The notes beneath the pieces are model-generated. The model was given only the letters and a program-made list of their open reading frames with translations, searched no databases and was not told where the DNA came from. Below, piece after piece: positions 56,397 to 63,193 of a stretch of DNA of 64,000 nucleotides (position 1 is its first letter; the number at the start of each line of letters is the position of its first letter). Source of the DNA: Thiomicrospira pelophila DSM 1534 (GTDB taxonomy: Bacteria; Pseudomonadota; Gammaproteobacteria; Thiomicrospirales; Thiomicrospiraceae); assembly GCF_000711195.1 (NCBI RefSeq), contig NZ_JOMR01000001.1, forward strand, positions 1,860,001-1,924,000, given 5' to 3'. The position numbers and the translations under genes are program-made.

Positions 56397-57305
56397 TTGT
56401 CCAATCTTATTAAACTCGTCATTTCGGTTCTGATAGTCAGCTTTATTATTTACAAAGTGGACTTCAGCTCTGTATGGTCATCCATGCTCAACGCCAAGCT
56501 CGACTATCTAGTCATCGCCTTATTACTGCTCATCCTAAGTCAAGTTGTCGCCGCCTATAGGTGGAGCTTAATTATGGGGCTTTTGGATTACACTCACCCA
56601 CTAAGCTTTTATTTAAAATCTTATTTTAAAGGCGCCCTATTTAATCAGTTGTTGCCAACTAGCATCGGTGGCGATGCCTATCGTGTTGCCGAAGTTAAAG
56701 CACACGGAGGGCGCACGCGAGAAGCCTTTTATGGTGTGTTTATCGACCGAATAGTGGGCTTGATCGGGCTCTTAGTTATCACCCTAGCCGCCAGTTTATT
56801 GGCGAACGATTTGCTTCCTAGCCATGTTTTTTATTTGATTAACAGCTTAATCTTGGCGGCTTTCTTTGGTTTTTTTGTTTTGCTTGCATTACATAAAATA
56901 CATTGGTTTGATCGGTTTTCGATCACGCGCCTTTTTTACGACCTGTCCCACCGTTTTCGTAGTGTATATAAAACCCCGAAACGCATCGCACAACAACTTG
57001 CTCTTTCGATACTTATTCATCTTCTAGCGATGATTGCGATTTTTGGCATCGGGCATAGTGTTGGAATTAACGAGCCCATCGCCACTTACTTGGTGATTAT
57101 CCCACCCGCTATTCTTTTAACGGTCTTACCTATTTCTTTTGCAGGCTGGGGCGTACGCGAAGGGGCTTTAATTGTTTTATTCATGATGATTGGCGTTGAA
57201 CAAGCCCAAGTTTTAGCGATGTCCTTACTCTTTGGGATTCTACTAATCCTAGCCGCCCTACCAGGCCTGGTATTTTACCTGCGAAGCCAACATAAATATT
57301 TTTAA
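56397..57305 (+). CDS. Lysylphosphatidylglycerol-synthase-type membrane protein (UPF0104)
   Basis: A 302-residue polytopic protein from a TTG start with no clear Shine-Dalgarno. The family signature LLPTSIGGDAYRVAEVKAHGG (outline) and FIDRIVGLIGLL are present, with about eight membrane helices. Members flip or modify lipid-linked glycans, or act in phospholipid aminoacylation; this single-domain form has no C-terminal synthetase domain. The GT9 enzyme 11 nt downstream suggests a glycan or lipid role. Palindrome copy 16 encodes L-P-G-L-V-F in the last helix. Confidence 0.8.
   Translation: MSNLIKLVISVLIVSFIIYKVDFSSVWSSMLNAKLDYLVIALLLLILSQVVAAYRWSLIMGLLDYTHPLSFYLKSYFKGALFNQLLPTSIGGDAYRVAEVKAHGGRTREAFYGVFIDRIVGLIGLLVITLAASLLANDLLPSHVFYLINSLILAAFFGFFVLLALHKIHWFDRFSITRLFYDLSHRFRSVYKTPKRIAQQLALSILIHLLAMIAIFGIGHSVGINEPIATYLVIIPPAILLTVLPISFAGWGVREGALIVLFMMIGVEQAQVLAMSLLFGILLILAALPGLVFYLRSQHKYF
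57262..57271. repeat. CCAGGCCTGG palindrome, copy 16
   Basis: Perfect 14-bp palindrome TACCAGGCCTGGTA at the 3' end of the UPF0104 gene, read L-P-G-L-V-F. Confidence 0.97.
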
Positions 57306-57316
57306 AGGACGCAAAC

Positions 57317-58531
57317 ATGAACGTCGACTTAATGCGAAAAATTGACTACTACCTTGGAATCCCCCTAACAATCCTGGGAAGCGGCGTCGTAAAAACCATT
57401 GATTTATTTCGAAGTAAAGACATGAGTCCGCCAAAACGAATTTTGTTCGTCGAACTTTCAGAGATGGGAAGCACTATTATTGCTGATCCAGCGATGAAAC
57501 GAGCGAAAGCTCGCTTTGATGCGGAACTTTTTTTTGTGATTTTCAGTAAAAACAAGCCAAGCTTAGATTTACTGGGCACCATTCCAGAGGATAATATTTT
57601 CAAACTCCGTGAAGACAGCTTATTCACACTGATTTTAGATGCGGTTAAATTTATTTTTTGGTGCCGTAAACACAAAATTGATACCGCCATAGACTTGGAG
57701 CTTTTCTCACGGGTATCAGCCTTGCTTACGGGCTTTAGTTTTACCCGCAACCGAGTCGGGTATCATAATTTTCATGGTGAAGGTCTATACCGTGGCCATA
57801 TGCTTACTCATAAAGTCAGCTACAACCCTCATATACACATCGCCAAAAACTTCATTGCACTGATTCATGCACTCGAAGTCGATCACGATGAAAAGCCCTA
57901 TGCAAAGGTTAAGATTACCGACGAAGATATCAAGTTAGATCAAGTTGAGTTCGATCAGGATCAAAAACAAAGCATTCGCGAAAAGGTGCAGGCGCTTTAT
58001 CCTGAGTATCAAGCCGAACAACATAGGTTGGTTTTAATCAATCCAAATGCCAGTGAGCTCTTACCGCAACGCCGGTGGCCAAAAGAGCGTTTTCAGCAGC
58101 TCATGCAAAATCTGCTCGCACAATACGAAGACATTTTAATTCTCATTACTGGCGCGCCCGCAGAAAAGGAAGAAGCTCAAGAGTTTAAATCTAAGGTTGA
58201 TCATCCACGCTGTATTAATTTTGCAGGCCAGTTAAAACTTCAACAGATGCCGATTTTATATTGCATCAGTGAATTAATGGTCACCAATGACTCTGGGCCT
58301 GGCCATTTTTCATCCATTACACCGCTTAAAACCTTTGTCCTTTTCGGGCCTGAAACGCCAAAACTTTATGGCTCACTAGGCAACAGTACGCCAATATTTG
58401 CGGGCTTAGCTTGCTCGCCTTGTGTCAGCGCGGCTAACCACCGAAAAACACCCTGTACTGACCCTGTGTGCATGAAAGCCATTGAAGTGCAGGAAGTAGA
58501 AGACGCGGTTAAAACCTACTTAAACCGTTAA
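57317..58531 (+). CDS. Glycosyltransferase family 9 (heptosyltransferase-like)
   Basis: A 404-residue GT9 protein. The N-terminal part has RILFVELSEMGSTIIADPAMKRA. The C-terminal nucleotide-sugar part has LVTNDSGPGHFSSITPLKTFVLFGPETPKLYG. The C-terminus has several cysteines (ACSPCVSAANHRKTPCTDPVCM), common in this GT9 subgroup. Members add heptose or other sugars to LPS-type glycans. AAAGGA lies 6-7 nt upstream. It is likely co-transcribed with the UPF0104 gene. Confidence 0.85.
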   Translation: MNVDLMRKIDYYLGIPLTILGSGVVKTIDLFRSKDMSPPKRILFVELSEMGSTIIADPAMKRAKARFDAELFFVIFSKNKPSLDLLGTIPEDNIFKLREDSLFTLILDAVKFIFWCRKHKIDTAIDLELFSRVSALLTGFSFTRNRVGYHNFHGEGLYRGHMLTHKVSYNPHIHIAKNFIALIHALEVDHDEKPYAKVKITDEDIKLDQVEFDQDQKQSIREKVQALYPEYQAEQHRLVLINPNASELLPQRRWPKERFQQLMQNLLAQYEDILILITGAPAEKEEAQEFKSKVDHPRCINFAGQLKLQQMPILYCISELMVTNDSGPGHFSSITPLKTFVLFGPETPKLYGSLGNSTPIFAGLACSPCVSAANHRKTPCTDPVCMKAIEVQEVEDAVKTYLNR

Positions 58532-58539
58532 ATTAAGTA

Positions 58540-58549
58540 CCAGGCCTGC
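58540..58549. repeat. Degenerate palindrome CCAGGCCTGC
   Basis: One mismatch, in the 39-nt intergenic region between the convergent GT9 gene and the transporter gene. Confidence 0.7.
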
Positions 58550-58570
58550 TAGTGTTTGCACTCTACTGGC

Positions 58571-59830
58571 CTAACGCGCTTTTCTTAACCAAACAAGCAC
58601 CAACAGCTTTAAAGCGATCGGTACCCCAGCATACAACCAAACCAAGGTCGTGAAGCTGGCGCTGGTTTTTTGATCCCACCCCATCCAATCAAGTAGCGGA
58701 AACGCGAGACCGACGGCCAACGCAAGCGCGAGCTTGGTTAACATACCCCAAACACCAAACAAGAGTCCGCTAATCGAGCCATTGGTTTGACTCAGGTCTT
58801 GCGCGATGTCGGCTTGAATAGAGGATGGCAAGGCCACATCGGCCCCTAGACTTAAGCCGGATAAAAAGCTAATTATTAAAAACGCATTAAAGTCGCCAGA
58901 TTCGAGCGTAAACACCCAGGCAAAACTCAGACAAGCTAAGATAATCGAGCCGCGCCAAGCGGTGTATTTGCCCAAGCGTTTCGACAACACCACCCAAAAT
59001 GGCAACGCCAACACTCCGGCTAAAAAGAAGCTCATTAATAAGATACCGGTCTGCGGCGTTAGGTCGAGATAATATTGTACAAAGAGTAAAAACAAGGTAG
59101 CTGGAAACGCATTCGCGAGACTATTAATAAAGTAGGCTGGAAGCAGTTGTCGGCTCTGTGGGTCGCGCCAAATCAACCACCAGGCCTGGTGATCTTGTTT
59201 AGTGGTGTTCTTTGAATAGCTAGGGACTTGAACGGCCAATTTTAATCGCCAAATCATCAAACCTAACCCGAATGTAAGACTGAGTGCCACCAGCGGATAG
59301 AGGATTTCAAATAGCCGCTGGGTGTCTTGCGCATCACTCAGAAAAAACGGTAATAACAACACCGTCACCACCCCCAAAATCGCAAAGGCTTCACGGCTGG
59401 CGGTAAACTGAGTTTTATGGTGATGATGGGTTGTGACTTCGGCGCTCAAGGCTTGATAAGGAATCATAATTAAAGTCCAGGCGAAATAAACCAGCAACGC
59501 CCAAATCAACAAGTGCAGCGCATCGGGTTCAGTGGGCAAGAGCAATTGCCACAAACTCAACAATAATAGCGCCCAACCCAAGCCAATCAAACTATAACGC
59601 CCAGCGTGACTGAGCTGATCACGCCACCAGCCAATAAGCGGATCGGTAAACACATCCGTCACCCGCGCGAGCAACAACATCAATCCGACCAGCGCCATTT
59701 CAACGCCTAACTCGTAATAATAGGTTGGCAGATAGATATAAAGCGGAATGCCCAGCATCGCCAACGGCCAAGCGGGCAAACCATAAAGCAAAGACTGCCA
59801 CCAGGATGGCGCTGACTGGGTGTTTTTCAT
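58571..59830 (-). CDS. GPH/MFS-type sugar-cation symporter-like transporter
   Basis: A 419-residue polytopic protein with about 12 helices. GVEMALVGLMLLLARVTDVFTDPLIGWWRD carries the MFS loop with the GPH-like RxxDxxTDPxxG pattern. The substrate is unknown. Palindrome copy 17 encodes Q-D-H-Q-A-W-W-L-I-W in the central cytoplasmic loop. It is convergent with GT9 and upstream of the NTF2-like gene by 5 nt. Confidence 0.85.
   Translation of the reverse strand: MKNTQSAPSWWQSLLYGLPAWPLAMLGIPLYIYLPTYYYELGVEMALVGLMLLLARVTDVFTDPLIGWWRDQLSHAGRYSLIGLGWALLLLSLWQLLLPTEPDALHLLIWALLVYFAWTLIMIPYQALSAEVTTHHHHKTQFTASREAFAILGVVTVLLLPFFLSDAQDTQRLFEILYPLVALSLTFGLGLMIWRLKLAVQVPSYSKNTTKQDHQAWWLIWRDPQSRQLLPAYFINSLANAFPATLFLLFVQYYLDLTPQTGILLMSFFLAGVLALPFWVVLSKRLGKYTAWRGSIILACLSFAWVFTLESGDFNAFLIISFLSGLSLGADVALPSSIQADIAQDLSQTNGSISGLLFGVWGMLTKLALALAVGLAFPLLDWMGWDQKTSASFTTLVWLYAGVPIALKLLVLVWLRKAR
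59180..59189. repeat. CCAGGCCTGG palindrome, copy 17
   Basis: Perfect ACCAGGCCTGGT in the transporter gene, read D-H-Q-A-W-W-L on the minus strand. Confidence 0.97.
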
Positions 59831-59835
59831 CTGGA

Positions 59836-60270
59836 TTATTTGGCCTTTAGTCGTTTAGCAACAAGTTTTATTAACGCACCCAAAATCGGTACTTTTTGGT
59901 AAACGTATTCGCCCGAATCCCAATAGTCCATGTGCACAATCACTTTATCCTGATCGTTAATTAAGATTTTGCTCATGCCATTGATTTGATGTGTTTCACC
60001 TTTGGGTTTGAGTTTGAAATAAAACCGCCATTCTAAATAGCCGGTTTTATCCGCACCCGCCATATGATGAATGCGAAATTCGGGTTCATGCAAACTGCTG
60101 AACATGTGACTGAAAACCTGTTGTAAATTATCCAAACCCCGCACTTCGTTGAACGGATCTTTAAAATAAACTTTTGGGTCAAATACCTTAGCAAACTCTT
60201 GCTTCAAGCTATCTGGTGTGAGATTTTCGAATAAAGCCTGGTAACGTTCCAATACGGTTTGAATCGACAT
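59836..60270 (-). CDS. NTF2/SnoaL-like protein
   Basis: A 144-residue single-domain protein of the NTF2 fold (LERYQALFENLTPDSLKQEFAKVFDPKVYFKDPFNEVRG). Such proteins accompany short-chain dehydrogenase, flavoprotein, DUF1365 and Cfa genes in light- or oxidant-induced clusters of proteobacteria. The role is not known; a small hydrophobic ligand or enzyme is inferred. It ends with the basic tail KLVAKRLKAK. It is 5 nt upstream of the transporter gene and 11 nt after the SDR gene. Confidence 0.75.
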   Translation of the reverse strand: MSIQTVLERYQALFENLTPDSLKQEFAKVFDPKVYFKDPFNEVRGLDNLQQVFSHMFSSLHEPEFRIHHMAGADKTGYLEWRFYFKLKPKGETHQINGMSKILINDQDKVIVHMDYWDSGEYVYQKVPILGALIKLVAKRLKAK

Positions 60271-60281
60271 AATTAGATTTC

Positions 60282-61049
60282 CTATCTGAGCATTTTTTTG
60301 GTCAAAGCTAAAGACAAGCGATAAGGCAAGACCTTAAGCAAACTGAGCATAACACGCAAGCCAAATGGAAAGCGTATTTCAAACCGACTTGATTTCTGTA
60401 ACCCTTTGTTAATCAAGTAAGCAGCTTGTTTTGGCTCCACCAGGCCTGGCATCTCAAAGGTATTTTTTTCGGTTAAACGAGTTTTAACAAAGCCGTGATT
60501 AATAATTTGCAGCTGAATCTCGCTTTGCGCCAACTCTGGTTGTAACGACTCAGCCAAATTCACCAGGGCAGCCTTGGGCGCAGAATAACCGCCACCATAA
60601 GGTAAGCCAAAATAAGACGCCAAGCTGGCATTCCAAACCCAGCGCCCTGCACCCTGTTTGGCAAACAATGGTTGCAACGCCAGCATCAACGAAACCGCGC
60701 CTAAATAATTCGCCTGATTCATAAATTTGAAACTGTCCCAATCCCACTCGCCAATTCTCATGGGTTGGTAAGCGCCTACGTTATAAAACCACAAATCCAG
60801 ACCATCGTGTAACGACCAGGCCTGGTGGCTTTTAGCCTCACAATCCGCCGCATCGGTCACATCCACATTTAAACAACTGAGTTTTGTATAACGCTGCTTC
60901 AGATCATTTAAATCGGCCGAATTTTCTGCGCTGCGCGCGGATGCAATCACGGTATGACCCTGCTCAAGCCAAACTTTAACCAGTTCTAAGCCGATGCCTT
61001 GTGATCCACCGACAATCCAAATTCTATGACTTTGTGTGGTTTTTTTCAT
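60282..61049 (-). CDS. Short-chain dehydrogenase/reductase
   Basis: A 255-residue SDR. The N-terminal cofactor motif is VGGSQGIGLELV, and the catalytic Tyr-x3-Lys is in YSAPKAAL (the Y is also in the GGGYSA context). Substrate unknown. It carries two palindrome copies: 60440-60449 (M-P-G-L-V-E) and 60816-60825 (S-H-Q-A-W-S). It is divergent from the flavoprotein gene, sharing the 70-nt promoter region. Confidence 0.88.
   Translation of the reverse strand: MKKTTQSHRIWIVGGSQGIGLELVKVWLEQGHTVIASARSAENSADLNDLKQRYTKLSCLNVDVTDAADCEAKSHQAWSLHDGLDLWFYNVGAYQPMRIGEWDWDSFKFMNQANYLGAVSLMLALQPLFAKQGAGRWVWNASLASYFGLPYGGGYSAPKAALVNLAESLQPELAQSEIQLQIINHGFVKTRLTEKNTFEMPGLVEPKQAAYLINKGLQKSSRFEIRFPFGLRVMLSLLKVLPYRLSLALTKKMLR
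60440..60449. repeat. CCAGGCCTGG palindrome, copy 18
   Basis: Perfect core in the SDR gene, read M-P-G-L-V-E on the minus strand. Confidence 0.95.
60816..60825. repeat. CCAGGCCTGG palindrome, copy 19
   Basis: Perfect ACCAGGCCTGGT in the SDR gene, read S-H-Q-A-W-S-L on the minus strand. Confidence 0.96.
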
Positions 61050-61059
61050 CTTACCCCCT

Positions 61060-61085
61060 TGTACTGATGTATAATTTATGTATAA
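61060..61085. promoter_or_regulatory. Repeated TGTAT/TGTAC motifs in the divergent promoter region
   Basis: TGTACT (61060), TGTATAA (61068) and TGTATAA (61079) lie in the 70-nt region between the divergent SDR and flavoprotein genes. The last two are 11 bp apart, one helical turn. Such TGTA-type repeats resemble operators of MerR-type LitR/CarH light regulators, which control similar clusters elsewhere; that link is inference. The same AT-rich stretch may contain -10 elements. Confidence 0.45.
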
Positions 61086-61119
61086 ATATAATATAACAAA
61101 CTAACCACGGATAAAGCAA

Positions 61120-62400
61120 ATGTTTGAGCAGGATAAAAAATACAAAGTGGCCGTGATTGGCAGCGGCATCAGCGGCATGAGTGCGGCTTGGTTTTTAAGC
61201 CAACGCCACCAGGTAACTTTGTTTGAAAAAAATACCAAGCTCGGCGGCCACACAAATTCAATCGAAACTGAAGTTAACGGCGAGGCGACCACCGTCGATA
61301 CAGGGTTTATTGTCTACAATGAACCTAATTACCCACTACTTAAGGCGATGTTTAAACATTTAGATGTCGATACACACCCAACCGACATGAGTTTTGCCGT
61401 ATCAATTGATCAAGGTCGTTTGGAATATGCCGGTAACAATTTAAACACCTTATTTGCCCAACGTAAAAACCTGCTTTCTCTTCGCCATTGGCGCATGATT
61501 AAAGATATTCTGCGTTTTAATAAGTTAGCGAAAATCGATTTAACCCGCGGCCTCAACCCGCAGTTAAGTTTAGGAGAATATTTAACCAACAACCATTTTA
61601 ATGAAACCATGCAGCGCGATTACTTGCTGCCCATGGCGGCGGCCATTTGGTCTTGCCCGACGGACACTATGTTGCAATTTCCGGCGCAAAGCTTTTTACA
61701 GTTTTTCGCCAATCACGGTTTGTTAAACGTAAATGATCGCCCGCAGTGGCGTACTGTAAAAAATGGGGCTCATCAATATTTAAATAAAATCTTGGCGCTC
61801 AAGCAATTTGAGGTGTATCACCACGGCATCACCAACGTGTTTACCTCATCCAGCAAACAAGGCGTCCGGATTGTGAGTGCTGATGGCGAATCTCACCAAT
61901 TTGATCAAGTTGTATTTGCTTGTCATGCCGATCAGTCTTACGCCTTATTAAAAGACCAGGGTTTTGATCTGTTAAAAAATTTTCAATACCAGCCTAACCA
62001 GGCCTGGTTGCATACCGATGTTGAGCAAATGCCACATACTCGTTCGGCCTGGGCCTCGTGGAACTATTTAAGTGGCCAAGACCGCCAAGCTAAACAAGCG
62101 GTCGCGGTGAGCTATTGGATGAACAAATTGCAACCGCTGGGCATTCAAACCGATGTATTTGTCACACTCAACCCGATTGTTGAGCCGAAAGCCGAATGTG
62201 TGATTCAAAAAATTGAATACGAACATCCAGTATTTGACCGAGCGGCCATGCAAGCCCAAACCGAACTCGGGAATTTACAAGGCTACAAAAACTGTTGGTT
62301 TGTGGGCGCTTATTGCGGTTACGGTTTTCATGAAGACGGCCTAGCCAGCTCGGCCGAACTCGCACAACGCTGGCAGATTAATTTGCCTTGGGAGTCTTAA
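61120..62400 (+). CDS. FAD-dependent amine-oxidase-like flavoprotein
   Basis: 426 residues. The dinucleotide-binding motif is VAVIGSGISGMSAAWFL, followed by KLGGHTNSIETEVNG and DTGFIVYNEPNYPLL. It ends GCYCGYGFHEDGL-like (AYCGYGFHEDGLASS). It resembles the flavoproteins that sit next to DUF1365 and Cfa genes and are linked to photo-oxidative stress and unusual fatty acids. Palindrome copy 20 encodes P-N-Q-A-W-L-H. It is 1 nt from the DUF1365 gene, so the two form one operon. Confidence 0.85.
   Translation: MFEQDKKYKVAVIGSGISGMSAAWFLSQRHQVTLFEKNTKLGGHTNSIETEVNGEATTVDTGFIVYNEPNYPLLKAMFKHLDVDTHPTDMSFAVSIDQGRLEYAGNNLNTLFAQRKNLLSLRHWRMIKDILRFNKLAKIDLTRGLNPQLSLGEYLTNNHFNETMQRDYLLPMAAAIWSCPTDTMLQFPAQSFLQFFANHGLLNVNDRPQWRTVKNGAHQYLNKILALKQFEVYHHGITNVFTSSSKQGVRIVSADGESHQFDQVVFACHADQSYALLKDQGFDLLKNFQYQPNQAWLHTDVEQMPHTRSAWASWNYLSGQDRQAKQAVAVSYWMNKLQPLGIQTDVFVTLNPIVEPKAECVIQKIEYEHPVFDRAAMQAQTELGNLQGYKNCWFVGAYCGYGFHEDGLASSAELAQRWQINLPWES
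61998..62007. repeat. CCAGGCCTGG palindrome, copy 20
   Basis: Perfect 14-bp palindrome AACCAGGCCTGGTT in the flavoprotein gene, read P-N-Q-A-W-L on the plus strand. Confidence 0.97.
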
Positions 62401-62401
62401 G

Positions 62402-63193
62402 ATGGCCTCGAACCTGTATGTTGGCCAAGTGATGCACAAACGCATGCAACCAGTGGGGTATGATTTTCAATATGCCACCACCAGCATCAAAGTCGACGTA
62501 GATCAAATTCAACAAGAATCAGCCAAATTACGTTGGTTGAGCTTTAACCGCTTCAACCTAGTAAGTTTAAATGAGCGTGACCACGGTGCGCGTGACGGAA
62601 CCTCTTGGCGTGAGTGGATTGACGGTTTTTTTGCTGAATACAATCTACCCCGCCCAGCTCGTGTCGAACTACTTTGTTACCCGCGTATTCTAGGTTATGC
62701 CTTTAACCCTTTGGCAATGTGGTATGCCTACAATAAGCAAGAGCAACTCATCGCCGTGATTGCCGAAGTCAGCAATACGTTTGGCCAATGGCATCATTAC
62801 TTACTTAAACTCAATCCACAAAGCTCTAACAATTCTGCGCCTAGCCATATCAAATCCCAAGCCGATAAGGTATTTCATGTTTCACCCTTTATCGACATGC
62901 AAGCACGCTATCACTTTCGTTTACGTCCGCCGACCGAGCAGGTTTATACCTATATTCGTGAAACTCGCGATGGCGAGGCCTTTTTCTTTGCGAGCCAAAC
63001 CGGAACCTATCGTGCCCTAAACGATACTAATCTGCTCAAGTTAGCTGGCTTGGCTCCGCTTCGTATGCTCAAGGTCATCGGTTTAATTCACTGGTGGGCG
63101 CTTAAAATTTGGTTAAAAGGCGGAAAATTTCACCGCACACCCAAACACTTACAGTCCGTTCAATACAGTCATTCGGAGATGTTCTTATGTTAA
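62402..63193 (+). CDS. DUF1365 family protein
   Basis: A 263-residue DUF1365 protein with the conserved stretches DHGARDGTSWREWI, ARVELLCYPRILGYAFNPLAMWYAY and FHVSPFIDMQARYHFRLRPP. The function is not established. It always appears beside flavoprotein and Cfa genes, so it likely acts on a fatty acid or lipid. It starts 1 nt after the flavoprotein stop and overlaps the methyltransferase gene by 7 nt. Confidence 0.9.
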   Translation: MASNLYVGQVMHKRMQPVGYDFQYATTSIKVDVDQIQQESAKLRWLSFNRFNLVSLNERDHGARDGTSWREWIDGFFAEYNLPRPARVELLCYPRILGYAFNPLAMWYAYNKQEQLIAVIAEVSNTFGQWHHYLLKLNPQSSNNSAPSHIKSQADKVFHVSPFIDMQARYHFRLRPPTEQVYTYIRETRDGEAFFFASQTGTYRALNDTNLLKLAGLAPLRMLKVIGLIHWWALKIWLKGGKFHRTPKHLQSVQYSHSEMFLC

